Positions 16,174 through 24,592 are shown, numbered from the stretch's first letter. The stretch is DNA of 40,017 nucleotides from a bacterium (GCA_919901855.1 CAKKQC010000075.1:1-40017), one strand, 5' to 3'. Notes: generated from the letters alone by a model not told the origin. Made by a program: numbers and translations.

Positions 16174-17469
16174 ATGCGTCCGCGCCCGATACCGTACGTG
16201 AGGAACTTCCTCCTCATCCTCGCCCTCGAGGCCCTCTGGGCATTCGGGACATGGCTCGCCCACCCCATGACCGTCATGCCCCAGTTCATCCTCCGGCTCG
16301 GCGGCACCCCGAGCTGGGTCGGCGCCCTCTCGTCGCTCTGGGCGATCGGCACCGGGTTCGGCGCGGCTTTCATCGGCGTCGTCGCCGCCCACCGGATCCG
16401 GCTATCGCGCTGGACCGGCTGGATGCACTTCGTCGCGATCCTGCCCTGGCCCGTGCTGATCCTGATCACGCTGGCCGTCGAGGCCGGGTCGATCTCCCCC
16501 CGCATGGCGCTCGGGCTCACGCTCGTGGACCTCCTCGTCTTCAACCTCCTGATCGGCACCCTCGTCCAGCTCTACTTCGTCATCCTCGCCCGCACCCTCC
16601 CCGAGCGCGGGCGGGGCATGTGGTTCGGCGCGATCTTCTCGATCTCGAGCTGCGTGGGCGCCATCGCCCCGTGGGTCGCCGGACGCTGGTTCATCGGCGA
16701 GACCGCCGGCCTGACCGATTACGCTCGCATCTTCGCCGTCACCACCGTGTGCTTCGTCGCGGGCACCATCCCGTTCTTCTTCCTCCGTGAACGGCCGGGC
16801 GCCCCGGAACCGCGCCGGACGATCCGGGAGAACCTCGGCCGCCTGGTCGACCGGTGGCGGGGGACCTCGGCCCTGCGCCGGTACCTGGGCTACCGGTTCG
16901 TGCTCGAGCTGGGCGCGCTGTCCGGCGGCTTCGCCGCCACCTACGCCCGCGAGGAGGCGCGGCTCTCGGAGCACCGCGTGACCCAGCTCGGCATCCTCGT
17001 CGTCGCCAGCGAGGCGGTGGCCAGTCTCGGGTTCGGCTGGCTCTCGCGGTGGCTCGAGCGCCGCCGGTGGGGCGTGCGCGGCGGCTACCTGCGGGCCCAG
17101 GCGGCCGCGCAGGCGGTGTCGTACGTGGCGCTCGGCTTCGCGGCCGCCGGTCCGGCGGGGCCCGCCGCGATCGGCCTGATCGTCGCGATCGGCGTCCGAG
17201 TCTGCGCGGACTTCGTCCTGCATTCGAACATCCTGCTGACTCTGGGCGGGCGGCAGGGCCGGCTGGACGCGATGGCGCTGGGGGCGATTACGCTCATGCC
17301 CGCAGCGATCCTCGTTCAATACGGCGGCGGGTGGGCCATCGAGTGGTTCGGCCACCGGCGGGTGTTCCTCGTCGCCCTCCTCGCGGCCCTCCCCGCGCTC
17401 GTGGGGCTGTGGCGCCTCGGCGGCGAGCTCTCGCGCTCCCCGGCGCCGCAGGAGCGGCGCTTAGGGTGA
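16174..17469 (+). CDS. Major facilitator superfamily transporter
   Basis: A 431-residue protein with about twelve hydrophobic helices in two halves separated by a basic cytoplasmic stretch around residues 205-240 (RERPGAPEPRRTIRENLGRLVDRWRG). The N-terminal half has a PQFILRLGGTPSWVGALSSLWAIGTGFGA pattern seen in MFS proteins that lack a clear antiporter motif, and the second half has GYRFVLELGALSGGFAATYARE and RLDAMALGAITLMPAAILVQYGGG. The substrate cannot be told. The length is normal for a 12-helix MFS carrier. It is divergent from DUF2723; the stop codon lies in an inverted repeat that precedes the next gene. Confidence 0.75.
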   Translation: MRPRPIPYVRNFLLILALEALWAFGTWLAHPMTVMPQFILRLGGTPSWVGALSSLWAIGTGFGAAFIGVVAAHRIRLSRWTGWMHFVAILPWPVLILITLAVEAGSISPRMALGLTLVDLLVFNLLIGTLVQLYFVILARTLPERGRGMWFGAIFSISSCVGAIAPWVAGRWFIGETAGLTDYARIFAVTTVCFVAGTIPFFFLRERPGAPEPRRTIRENLGRLVDRWRGTSALRRYLGYRFVLELGALSGGFAATYAREEARLSEHRVTQLGILVVASEAVASLGFGWLSRWLERRRWGVRGGYLRAQAAAQAVSYVALGFAAAGPAGPAAIGLIVAIGVRVCADFVLHSNILLTLGGRQGRLDAMALGAITLMPAAILVQYGGGWAIEWFGHRRVFLVALLAALPALVGLWRLGGELSRSPAPQERRLG

Positions 17470-17481
17470 CCGTGTCACCCT
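17463..17481 (+). terminator. Inverted repeat AGGGTGAC-CGT-GTCACCCT overlapping the MFS stop
   Basis: Perfect 8-bp arms with a 3-base loop. No T-run follows. It ends 12 bases before the TACACT box of the lipoprotein gene, covering its -35 area, so it could be a weak terminator or an operator. Confidence 0.4.
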
Positions 17482-17492
17482 CGCCGCCGTGC

Positions 17493-17498
17493 TACACT
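17493..17498 (+). promoter_or_regulatory. TACACT -10-like box of the CsgG-like lipoprotein gene
   Basis: TACACT nine bases before GTG 17508, in the 38-base gap after the MFS gene. Its -35 area falls in the preceding inverted repeat. Confidence 0.4.
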
Positions 17499-17507
17499 GG
17501 CTCAATC

Positions 17508-18305
17508 GTGAACCACCCTTCGCTTCGCCGCCCTGGCGCGTGGCTCCTGGTGCCGGTCGTGCTGGCCGCCTGCGCCACCAAGCCGCGCCCCCCGGTCTAC
17601 AACCTCTGGGGCCACGCCCGGGTGGCGGTCGTCCAGTTCTCCAACGCCTCGCAGGATGCCGCGCTGGCCGGCGAGGTCCGGGATGCGGTCGTGGCCGAGC
17701 TCAAGCGGCTAGACGCCGTGCCGGTGGCCGATGCGCCGTCCCCTTCGGCGGGCTCCGCCTCCCCGTGGACCGACGCGGACTGGCGGAGGGGCATCGCGGA
17801 AGCGACCGGGTGCGACCTCCTCCTCGTGGGGTCGGTCGCGAATTACCGCGAGTCGCTGGCCGCCGAGGAGCCGAAGCGCGTGAAGTCGCGGCTGTCGTAC
17901 GGCTCCCGCTGGGGTTGGGCCGACCTGGGCACGGCGCACCTCGACTGCGTCCTGCGGCTCGTGGACGCGAAGACCGGCGCCGTGGTCTGGAGCCGGGCGG
18001 TGCCCGGCGACGGAAAGCAGGGGCGCTGGACCGAGCTCGGCTGGCCCGGCGACACGTCCTCCGCCCCGGCCGAGGGTTGGGACGCGCTCAAGGCGGCTGC
18101 CGCGCCCCCCCCTCCGGCCCCCGGCGCCGACGGCCTGCTCCGCGGCGTCGAGCCGCTGGTGACCGCGGCGCGCGCGGATGCGATCGCCGAGGTCATCCGG
18201 ACCGTCTCGAGCGACTTTGTCGGCCGGGACGGCTGGGAACCCCCCTCCAGGCCGTCCGCGGCCGGAGCCGTTCCTGCGGCCGCCGGAGGAACGCCCGCTC
18301 CGTGA
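17508..18305 (+). CDS. Lipoprotein with CsgG/FlgO-like domain
   Basis: A 265-residue product from GTG 17508. The signal peptide ends in a lipobox LAAC with Cys22, so it should be lipid-anchored. Residues 32-185 (ARVAVVQFSNASQDAALAGEV, VVAELKRL, GCDLLLVGSVANYRESL, CVLRLVDAKTGAVVWSRAV) follow the pattern of the CsgG/GNA1162/FlgO group: a conserved first strand, a helix that pairs with outer-membrane partners, and a 'capable of reporting which gene product is present' style GS(V/A) strand. The C-terminus is Pro/Ala-rich and disordered. Members of this group often sit at the outer membrane as assembly or secretion accessory proteins; the exact role here is not known. The rlmN gene follows with its own -10 box. 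Confidence 0.7.
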   Translation: MNHPSLRRPGAWLLVPVVLAACATKPRPPVYNLWGHARVAVVQFSNASQDAALAGEVRDAVVAELKRLDAVPVADAPSPSAGSASPWTDADWRRGIAEATGCDLLLVGSVANYRESLAAEEPKRVKSRLSYGSRWGWADLGTAHLDCVLRLVDAKTGAVVWSRAVPGDGKQGRWTELGWPGDTSSAPAEGWDALKAAAAPPPPAPGADGLLRGVEPLVTAARADAIAEVIRTVSSDFVGRDGWEPPSRPSAAGAVPAAAGGTPAP

Positions 18306-18330
18306 CCGTCCGCGCCCCCGCGGAGGCCCG

Positions 18331-18336
18331 TATAAT
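18331..18336 (+). promoter_or_regulatory. Consensus TATAAT -10 box of rlmN
   Basis: TATAAT seven bases before GTG 18344. The expected RNA start is at the start codon itself, so the message would be leaderless. No recognisable -35. Confidence 0.55.
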
Positions 18337-18343
18337 TGAGACC

Positions 18344-19354
18344 GTGCACTCGCTCAAAGGCCTGCTCTCGGACGAGCTCGAGACGCTCGCGGTAGGGGAG
18401 GGCGCCCGCCCCTACGCGGGCCGCCAGCTCTTCGGGTGGCTCTACGCGCGCGGCGCGGAATCCTTCGACCGCATGACCGACCTGGCGCTCCCTTTCCGGG
18501 AGCGGCTCTCGACGCGCTACCGGATCGACGAGGGCCGGGTCGCCGGGGAACGGGCGTCCGTGGACGGCTCGACCAAGCTCCTGGTCGAGTTCACGGACGG
18601 ACAGCGGGCGGAGTGCGTGATCATCCCCGAGGGCCGGCGCGTCACGCTGTGCGTCTCGACCCAGGCCGGGTGCGCCCGCGCGTGCGTCTTCTGCGCTACC
18701 GGGGCCGGCGGCTTCCGCCGGAACCTGACCGCGGGCGAGATCGTGGAGCAGGCGGTGATCGCCCGGCGCCGGCTGCCCCCGACCAACGTCGTCTTCATGG
18801 GGTGCGGCGAACCTCTGGACAACTACGACAACGTCCGGCGGGCCGCGCTCCTCCTGACCTCGCCGAAGGGGTTCGCGCTGGGAGCGCGCCACGTGACCGT
18901 CTCCACGGTCGGCGTCGTGCCCGGCATCCTGCGACTGGCCGAGGACCGGGTGCCGGTCCGGCTCACGGTCTCGCTCTCGGCGCCCGACGACGTCCTGCGG
19001 GCGCGGCTGGCCCCCATCGCGAAGCGATGGCCGCTCGAGGAGCTGCTCGGCGCGCTGGAGACCTGGCGGAAGGCGACCCGCCGGGACCCCACGATCGCGT
19101 ACGTGCTGCTCAAGGACGTGAACGATTCCCCGGCCCAGGCCCGGAAGCTCGCCCCGATCGCGCGGCAGCTCGGGGCGCGGGTCAATCTCATCCCGTACAA
19201 CGAGGCGCGCGGGTTCGCGCGATCGACGCCCGAGGCCGTGCGCCGGTTCCACGAGATCCTGATGCGGCTCGGCGTCATCGCGCTCATCCGCAAGGAACGC
19301 GGGTCGGACGTCGCGGCCGCCTGCGGCCAGCTCACGGCCGGGGAGTCCCGGTGA
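18344..19354 (+). CDS. rlmN: Dual-specificity 23S rRNA (A2503)/tRNA (A37) methyltransferase RlmN
   Basis: Radical-SAM enzyme that methylates C2 of A2503 in 23S rRNA and A37 of some tRNAs. From GTG 18344 it is 336 residues. It has the N-terminal RlmN accessory domain (ARPYAGRQLFGWLYARGAESFDRMTDL), the CxxxCxxC iron-sulfur motif in GCARACVFC (Cys110, 114, 117 from this start), VFMGCGEPLDNYDNV for SAM binding, RLTVSLSAPDD and the C-terminal GSDVAAACGQL carrying the methyl-accepting Cys. I chose 18344 over the GTG at 18302 (which overlaps the previous stop) because family members start about here (HSLKGLLSDEL) and TATAAT lies just upstream. The PASTA gene overlaps its stop by four bases. Confidence 0.95.
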   Translation: MHSLKGLLSDELETLAVGEGARPYAGRQLFGWLYARGAESFDRMTDLALPFRERLSTRYRIDEGRVAGERASVDGSTKLLVEFTDGQRAECVIIPEGRRVTLCVSTQAGCARACVFCATGAGGFRRNLTAGEIVEQAVIARRRLPPTNVVFMGCGEPLDNYDNVRRAALLLTSPKGFALGARHVTVSTVGVVPGILRLAEDRVPVRLTVSLSAPDDVLRARLAPIAKRWPLEELLGALETWRKATRRDPTIAYVLLKDVNDSPAQARKLAPIARQLGARVNLIPYNEARGFARSTPEAVRRFHEILMRLGVIALIRKERGSDVAAACGQLTAGESR

Positions 19355-20292
19355 GGGCGGGCCGGGCGCTCGCGGGCCTGCTCAAGCTGGGTGCCGCCTA
19401 CCTCGCGACAGCCCTGCTGGCCGCCTTCGTCACCATCCGGTTCTTCGCGCACGGCACCAACGTGGCGGTGCCCTCCCTCGCCGGCCTCGACCTGAAGCAG
19501 GTCCGGCAGACGCTCGCCGCCCTGCGGCTCGAGGTCACGCTCGGCGGCGAGGATTACAGCGAGACCGTCCCGCCCGGGTGCGTGATCGGCCAGCAGCCGG
19601 CCCCCAACTCCCGCGTCAAGCGGGGCCGCCGGGTGAGCGTCGTCCTGTCCCGCGGGTCCGAGAAGGTGACGTTCCCTTCTCTCGTGGACTCGACGCTGGA
19701 CGACGCCGAGTTCCTGCTCCGCCAGCTCGGCCTCGAGCTCGCGGCCGTCACGCTGGTGCCCTCCATCCTTCCCAAGCGGCGGATCCTCGCGCAGGCCCCG
19801 GCCCCGGGCACGACGGTCACCCGCGGCCAGCCCGTCCGGCTCCTGGTGAGCGACGGGCGGGCGATCGCCACGCTCCCAATCCCGCTGGTGACGGGACTGC
19901 CAACGCGGGACGCACTCGCCCGCCTGCGGGAGGCGGGACTCAAGATCGCGGAGATCACGTACGAGACCGCCACGACGTTCACGGACGGCACCGTCTTCGC
20001 CCAGGACCCGGCGGGAGGGTTCCGCGCCGCGGCGGGAGACGCCGTGAGCCTGAAGGCCGCCCGGTCCGGCACGTCGAGCGGACTCGCGCGGTTCGTGGTC
20101 TTCAACTTCACCGTCCCCGACGGGCCCGCGCGAAGGGTGCGGACCATGATCGTGGACGAGGCGGGCACCGTCGAGATCGGGTCCAGCGTCGAGGAGGGCG
20201 GCCGCGTGCTCCGTTTCTCGACGCGCGTCCAGGGCGACGCGGTGGCTCAGTTCTTCGTCGGCGGGACCCTCACGGAGGAGCGCAAGCTGTGA
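19351..20292 (+). CDS. Membrane-anchored triple PASTA domain protein
   Basis: A 313-residue product from GTG 19351, whose GTGA overlaps the rlmN stop. A single membrane helix (about residues 10-32) is followed by three PASTA repeats at roughly 37-101, 105-168 and 172-236 (VAVPSLAGLDLKQVRQTLAAL; VTFPSLVDSTLDDAEFLLRQLG; IPLVTGLPTRDALARLREAG), then an 70-residue beta-rich tail. PASTA repeats bind peptidoglycan fragments and are usually attached to a Ser/Thr kinase or a penicillin-binding protein; neither is present here, so this is a stand-alone PASTA protein in the periplasm. Its 3' end overlaps the convergent cyclo-ligase gene by 46 bases. Confidence 0.9.
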   Translation: MRAGRALAGLLKLGAAYLATALLAAFVTIRFFAHGTNVAVPSLAGLDLKQVRQTLAALRLEVTLGGEDYSETVPPGCVIGQQPAPNSRVKRGRRVSVVLSRGSEKVTFPSLVDSTLDDAEFLLRQLGLELAAVTLVPSILPKRRILAQAPAPGTTVTRGQPVRLLVSDGRAIATLPIPLVTGLPTRDALARLREAGLKIAEITYETATTFTDGTVFAQDPAGGFRAAAGDAVSLKAARSGTSSGLARFVVFNFTVPDGPARRVRTMIVDEAGTVEIGSSVEEGGRVLRFSTRVQGDAVAQFFVGGTLTEERKL

Positions 20293-20891
20293 CGCCGGCC
20301 GCGGCCGAACCGCACGCGCTCCTCCGTCACCACCGCGTCGACGGGCGCGTCCCGAGGCTCCCGGGGCACGCCGGCCAGGACCTGGAACTCGAACGCGAGA
20401 CCGACCGCGACCGCCGCCGTGCCGGGCAGGAGGGCGTCGTAGTATCCACCGCCGTACCCGAGCCGGTCGCCATAGGGCGAGAACGCGACGCCGGGCACGA
20501 GGACGAGGTCCGCCTCCCCCGGGTCGACGAGGGTGGCGGGATTGTCCGGCGGCTCCGGGATCCCGAACCGGCCGGGCGCGAGCCGCGTCTCCGCCGTGAT
20601 CCGGTGGAACGCGAGGCGGGCGCCCCGCCCGGGCGGCGGCCCCAGGACCCGCGGCAGGGCCACGACGCGCCCCTCGGCGAGCGCCCGGCGGACCAGCGGG
20701 GCGGGGTCCGCCTCGCCCCGAAACGCGGCGTAGGCCAGGATCACGTGGGAGCGCTTCCACGCCGAGAGGCGGTGAACGCGGCCCGCGATTCCGCGGCTGC
20801 GCTTCGCACCGTCCCGCCGGGAGAGCGCCGCGCGGCGCCCAAGGAGCTCCGCCCGGAGGGCGCGCTTGGAGGATTCCGGCCCGGTCGCCAT
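20247..20891 (-). CDS. 5-formyltetrahydrofolate cyclo-ligase
   Basis: Converts 5-formyl-THF to 5,10-methenyl-THF with ATP, returning the stored folate to one-carbon metabolism. A 214-residue product from ATG 20891. Family marks: KRALRAELLGRRAALSRRD at the N-terminus, VILAYAAFRGEADPAPLV, VVALPRVL, ARLAFHRI, RFGIPEPPD, DLVLVPGVAFSPYGDRLGYGGGYYDALL (the substrate and ATP-binding signature) and DAVVTEERV near the end. A second ATG at 20903 would add four residues but overlaps the TACAAT box. The 46-base tail overlap with the PASTA gene adds an atypical basic C-terminus. It is divergent from the lipoprotein gene at 20916 with a very short shared promoter region. Confidence 0.93.
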   Translation of the reverse strand: MATGPESSKRALRAELLGRRAALSRRDGAKRSRGIAGRVHRLSAWKRSHVILAYAAFRGEADPAPLVRRALAEGRVVALPRVLGPPPGRGARLAFHRITAETRLAPGRFGIPEPPDNPATLVDPGEADLVLVPGVAFSPYGDRLGYGGGYYDALLPGTAAVAVGLAFEFQVLAGVPREPRDAPVDAVVTEERVRFGRGRRHSLRSSVRVPPTKN

Positions 20892-20901
20892 CGTGTGGGC
20901 C

Positions 20902-20907
20902 ATTGTA
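20902..20907 (-). promoter_or_regulatory. TACAAT -10 box of the cyclo-ligase gene
   Basis: TACAAT on the minus strand, ten bases before ATG 20891. It lies in the 24-base divergent gap, so the promoters of the two genes must overlap. Confidence 0.45.
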
Positions 20908-20915
20908 ACAGCGTC

Positions 20916-21818
20916 GTGCTCCTCGTCCTGCCCGTGCTCTGCTCCGGCTGCCTGCCGCTCCTCCTCGGGAACGCGCGGGTGCTCCACCCCGGCGAGCTCG
21001 CCCTCTCCGTCGCCGGAATGGGCCGCACGGAGAGCCTGCCCGCGGGCGTCGACCAGGCGGGCCCCGCCGCCGCGGTCGCCGAGGTCCGGGGCGGCCTGCC
21101 CGGGGATATCGTGGACACGGGGTTGACCGTGTACGCGCCGTGGACCTTCGGCTGGGACCTCAAGTGCCAGATCCTTCACGGAGGGACCTGGACGCCCGAT
21201 GTCGCCGTGCGCGCGGACCTCGGCATTCTCCAGCCCTCGTTCGGCGGCGCCCTCCTCGTCTCGCGGTCGGCCGGGCCGGTCACCCTGACCCTCATGGGCG
21301 GGCGCGACCGGCGAACCGAGCGGCTCTGGCGCTCCGGCAAGGGGGCGAACTCGCTCGAGTCCGAGAACTACGTCAAGGACGTCGTCGCCTGGGGGGTCGG
21401 GCTCGAGTGCGCGGTCGGCGCCTCGGACGACCTGTTCGCCGGCGTCGTCTGCTGGGATCCCACGACCCGGTCCGAAAGCCCCAAGACCGGCCAGCCTTTC
21501 GGCGCGGACGAGGGACGGACCTGGGCGGTCACGGCCGGCCTGCGCATCCGGTGGAAGGTCGTACGGCCCGCAGCCCCCAGGGCGGCCCTGACCGCCCTGC
21601 GCGGCTACGTCCTGACCGAGCCGACCCCGGACGGGTTCGAGGTCGGCCAGCCCGGCATCTACCGGGCCGTCGTCCTGCTCGACGAGTACACGAAGATCAC
21701 GTCGGACGGGAAGCCGGTGCCGCGCGGCGACCTGAAACAGGGCCGGGCGGTCGTCATCCAGGGCATCGCCCTCCCGAAGCCCTCGACCTTCCTCGCCCGG
21801 ACGATCGAACTGCAGTAG
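20916..21818 (+). CDS. Putative outer-membrane lipoprotein, hypothetical
   Basis: A 300-residue product from GTG 20916 with a short hydrophobic leader and a lipobox-like LCSGC (Cys12). The leader has no basic residue, so the start could be the in-frame GTG at 20895. The body alternates short beta-like strands with aromatic residues (TGLTVYAPWTFGWDLKCQIL, VAVRADLGILQPSFGGALLV, VTLTLMGGRDRRTERLW, VAWGVGLECAVG), as in small beta-barrel or beta-sandwich envelope proteins. The last 70 residues (GIYRAVVLLDEYTKITSDGKPVPRGDLKQGRAVVIQGIAL) look like a small OB-fold-like domain. I do not recognise a named family. It is co-directional with ispE, nine bases upstream of it. Confidence 0.6.
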   Translation: MLLVLPVLCSGCLPLLLGNARVLHPGELALSVAGMGRTESLPAGVDQAGPAAAVAEVRGGLPGDIVDTGLTVYAPWTFGWDLKCQILHGGTWTPDVAVRADLGILQPSFGGALLVSRSAGPVTLTLMGGRDRRTERLWRSGKGANSLESENYVKDVVAWGVGLECAVGASDDLFAGVVCWDPTTRSESPKTGQPFGADEGRTWAVTAGLRIRWKVVRPAAPRAALTALRGYVLTEPTPDGFEVGQPGIYRAVVLLDEYTKITSDGKPVPRGDLKQGRAVVIQGIALPKPSTFLARTIELQ

Positions 21819-21826
21819 CCCGCGCG

Positions 21827-22669
21827 ATGCTCGTCCGCGCCCCGGCCAAGATCAACCTCTTCCTCCGTGTCGGGAGCCGCCGCGCGGACGGGTACCACTC
21901 GATCGAGACCCTGTTCCACGCGATCGGGTTGTACGACGACCTGACGTTAAAGCCGGCGAAGACGCTCTCGTTTCGCGCAACGGGCATCCCCTCTCCATCA
22001 TCGTCCGGCAACCTCGTTCACCGCGCCGCCCAACTGCTTCGCCAGGAGACCGGCTGCATTCGGGGAGCCATGATCCGGCTCCACAAGCGCATCCCGCTCG
22101 GCGCCGGGCTCGGCGGCGGCAGCTCGGACGCGGCGGCGACGCTCATCGGGCTCAACCGGTTGTGGCACCTCGGCCTCTCGCGGAAGCGCCTGCTCGCGCT
22201 TGCGGCCCGCCTCGGGTCGGACGTCCCGTTCTTCCTGCAGGGCGGCACCGCCGTTGGGACCGGCCGCGGCGAGCGGCTCCGCCCAATCCCCTCACGGCTC
22301 CGCGCGTGGGCCGTCCTCCTCAAGCCGTCGTTCGGCGTGTCGACGAAGGACGCCTACGCCGCGCTGGACCGCGTGAAGTCCCGCCCCAGACCGTCCGTCT
22401 CCCTGGGCGCCATCGAGCGGGCCGTCCATCGCGGCAATCTCACCGCGCTCCGGGTCCACAACGACTTCGAGGCCGTCGTCTTCCGGATGCATCCGTCCCT
22501 CGCGCGCCTGAAGTCCTCTCTCCTCGATGCCGGCGCGACCACGGCGTTCATGACCGGCAGTGGTTCCACCGTGGTGGGGCTTTTCATCCCGGGCGGACAA
22601 GCCCGACGGGCGGCGAGGAAGTCGGCCGGGCGTGGAATCTGGTCCGCGGCTGCTCCGTTATCCCGCTAG
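21827..22669 (+). CDS. ispE: 4-diphosphocytidyl-2-C-methyl-D-erythritol kinase
   Basis: GHMP-family kinase of the non-mevalonate (MEP) isoprenoid pathway; phosphorylates CDP-ME at its 2-hydroxyl. A 280-residue product, normal length. It has APAKINLFL (catalytic Lys8), RADGYHSIETLFHAI for substrate binding, the glycine-rich ATP loop PLGAGLGGGSSDAAA (residues 90-104), LGSDVPFFLQGGTA with the catalytic Asp132, and the GHMP C-terminal FMTGSGSTVVGLF. It starts at ATG 21827, eight bases after the previous stop, so it is probably read with the lipoprotein gene. It ends one base before the convergent RHS gene. Confidence 0.95.
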   Translation: MLVRAPAKINLFLRVGSRRADGYHSIETLFHAIGLYDDLTLKPAKTLSFRATGIPSPSSSGNLVHRAAQLLRQETGCIRGAMIRLHKRIPLGAGLGGGSSDAAATLIGLNRLWHLGLSRKRLLALAARLGSDVPFFLQGGTAVGTGRGERLRPIPSRLRAWAVLLKPSFGVSTKDAYAALDRVKSRPRPSVSLGAIERAVHRGNLTALRVHNDFEAVVFRMHPSLARLKSSLLDAGATTAFMTGSGSTVVGLFIPGGQARRAARKSAGRGIWSAAAPLSR

Positions 22670-22670
22670 A

Positions 22671-24512
22671 TCAGAAATCCCAGAGCCCTTTCGGGACCTC
22701 GGCCGGGAGTCCCAGGTCCAGCGGCTGGGTGTCCCCCGTCGCCGTGATGAGGTCGCGTGGGACGCCGCCGTTGTCGTAGCTGAGCTTGTACCGCTGGCCG
22801 TTGTCCAGCACGACCTCGTCGATCCGGCCCCGCCGGTTCGTCGGCTGGTCCTGGTCGGAGACGTAGATGAACCGGATCCACCGGCCGTGGCTCTCGCGCA
22901 GGTACTCGGGCTGATCGAACTCCGCGTTGTAGCTGATCTCGACCCAATCCCCGGTGGAATCCTGCGCGCGCACGAGGTGGCCCTTCGCGTCGTACGTCCA
23001 GCGGGTGTTCGTCCCGTCCGAGTTGTCCAGCCGCAGCACGTTGAGGGCGTCGTCGGTCGCCCGGCGCTGGTTCGTCGACTGCGGGGTCCCCGTCTGGTTG
23101 GGATCGTCCGTGCGCTTCGTCTCCGTGCGCTCGATGACCACGCCCCGCTCGTCGTACTTGTCGGTGACCACCGTGCGAAGCTGGCCGAGCACGATCTCGG
23201 TCGTCCGGTCGAGCGCCCACCGGTAGTTCAGCCGCATGACCGGCTGGCCGGAGGGGTCGACGATCTCGGCCACCCGGTCTTTCGCGTCGTACATGATCCC
23301 GTAGACGGGGTCGGACTTCAGCCCCACGGAATCGCGGCGCCGGATCTCGGCCACTCTACCGTCGCCGTCGTACCGGTACTCGACGCTCTGTTGCGTGTTC
23401 GAGGTCACCCGCGCGAGCCGGCCGCCCTCGTTGTATTCGTAGAGCATCTGGGTGCCCGCCGTGGACCGGATCTGCGTGATCCGCCCCTCCACATCGTAGG
23501 TGAAGAAGATCGCCGGGCCCTCGACCGACGTCTCGGGCGACTCCGACCCGGCCTGGAGCTTCATGCCGGGCACGAGCCCGGATTCGGTCCGGATGTTCCG
23601 CACCTCGATGAGTCTCCCGCCGTCGTACTTCAGCCGGAGGCGGAACGGCAGCGGGTTCCCGATCTCCTGCAGCAGCCCGGACCCGTCGAACCGGAGGAAG
23701 AATCCCGTCACGTCCGTGATGAGGTAGCCGGTGCCGGAGCGCGTCAGCGCGTCGTCGAACCCGTCGGGCGATTTCCAGTGGTCCGGGCCCTCGGGCTTGT
23801 AGCAGAACCGCGACCCGTCCCAGCGCGTGTACTGGACGGACATGTCCTCGTTGAAGTCGAGCCGCGCGGCGAAGCTGTGGGTCCAACCCGGCCCGAAGGG
23901 CCCCGGCGCGCGCTGGAGGCCGTTGTAGATCCGGTAGCACATGACGTTGAGGCCGCGCCAGAGCGCGGCGGCGTCCAGCGAGCAGATGAAGAGGTTCCCC
24001 GTGAACGTGTTGATCACGGGCGAGACCGTGAGCCCCTGCCCGAGCAGCGAGGACGCCCCCATCGCGTTGGCGTAAGTCCGGCTCAGGAGCGCCGAGAGCT
24101 GGGTCATGAAGACCTGCGTGCGGGGATCGGACGCGTTGCCGGCGAACAACTGCGACTGCTCCCGCGGCGTGTTCAACGGCATGAGCGCCCCGCTCGACAC
24201 CGGGTAGGGCGCGAGCCGCGGCTGGTCGAGGAAAACGCCGCTCGGCAGGGAGAGGCGCAGGAGGTCGATCTGGGCCAGCCGCTCCTGGCGGCGCGGCAGC
24301 GCGATCCGGACCGCGATCGGCTGGTGGTTGGACGTGACCGTCGGGATGCCCAGCCCGTCGCGGACGAGCAGCGTGAGGCACATGGACCCCGGGATGATGG
24401 GCTGGTCCGACCCCGGATACGAGGCCTGGGTCGGCGCCCCCGCGCACCCGTGGAGGAGCGGGAGGAGCACCGCCAAGGCGGCTGTAGGTCCGAAGCGACG
24501 CACTCCTGTCAT
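22671..24512 (-). CDS. RHS/YD-repeat lipoprotein with DUF6531-like domain
   Basis: A 613-residue product from ATG 24512. The signal peptide ends LLHGC (Cys23), giving a lipid anchor. Residues about 150-220 carry the DUF6531-type motif seen at the head of RHS proteins (INTFTGNLFICSLDAAALW, GPGWTHSFAARLDFNED), then RHS/YD repeats (LRLKYDGGRLIEVRN, FFTYDVEGRITQI, YEYNEGGRLARV, YRYDGDGRVAEIRR, TRWTYDAKGHLVRAQD, LSYDNGG). The repeats wind into a shell in larger RHS toxins. The protein is short for the family and ends without the core-associated motif or a toxin domain, so it is not an obvious toxin. No immunity-type gene follows. Divergent from the RhlE gene. Function unknown; surface structure is likely. 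Confidence 0.8.
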   Translation of the reverse strand: MTGVRRFGPTAALAVLLPLLHGCAGAPTQASYPGSDQPIIPGSMCLTLLVRDGLGIPTVTSNHQPIAVRIALPRRQERLAQIDLLRLSLPSGVFLDQPRLAPYPVSSGALMPLNTPREQSQLFAGNASDPRTQVFMTQLSALLSRTYANAMGASSLLGQGLTVSPVINTFTGNLFICSLDAAALWRGLNVMCYRIYNGLQRAPGPFGPGWTHSFAARLDFNEDMSVQYTRWDGSRFCYKPEGPDHWKSPDGFDDALTRSGTGYLITDVTGFFLRFDGSGLLQEIGNPLPFRLRLKYDGGRLIEVRNIRTESGLVPGMKLQAGSESPETSVEGPAIFFTYDVEGRITQIRSTAGTQMLYEYNEGGRLARVTSNTQQSVEYRYDGDGRVAEIRRRDSVGLKSDPVYGIMYDAKDRVAEIVDPSGQPVMRLNYRWALDRTTEIVLGQLRTVVTDKYDERGVVIERTETKRTDDPNQTGTPQSTNQRRATDDALNVLRLDNSDGTNTRWTYDAKGHLVRAQDSTGDWVEISYNAEFDQPEYLRESHGRWIRFIYVSDQDQPTNRRGRIDEVVLDNGQRYKLSYDNGGVPRDLITATGDTQPLDLGLPAEVPKGLWDF

Positions 24513-24521
24513 GACGTGCCC

Positions 24522-24551
24522 ATTCTCCGCCCCGCCGTGACGGTGAGTCAA
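24522..24551 (-). promoter_or_regulatory. Promoter of the RHS lipoprotein gene
   Basis: On the minus strand, TTGACT (24551-24546), an 18-base spacer and GAGAAT (24527-24522), nine bases before ATG 24512. This is the best -35/-10 pair among the short-leader promoters here. Confidence 0.5.
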
Positions 24552-24580
24552 ACCCGGCGCGCTGGTCGATCTTGGGCTGC

Positions 24581-24586
24581 TAGAAT
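24581..24586 (+). promoter_or_regulatory. TAGAAT -10 box of the RNA helicase gene
   Basis: TAGAAT followed by six bases (GGACAA) and GTG 24593; no Shine-Dalgarno sequence. Leaderless geometry. Confidence 0.5.
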
Positions 24587-24592
24587 GGACAA

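Noticed and set aside
22671-24512. RHS polymorphic toxin
   Set aside because: The protein is short, ends without the core-associated motif and toxin domain, and no immunity gene follows.
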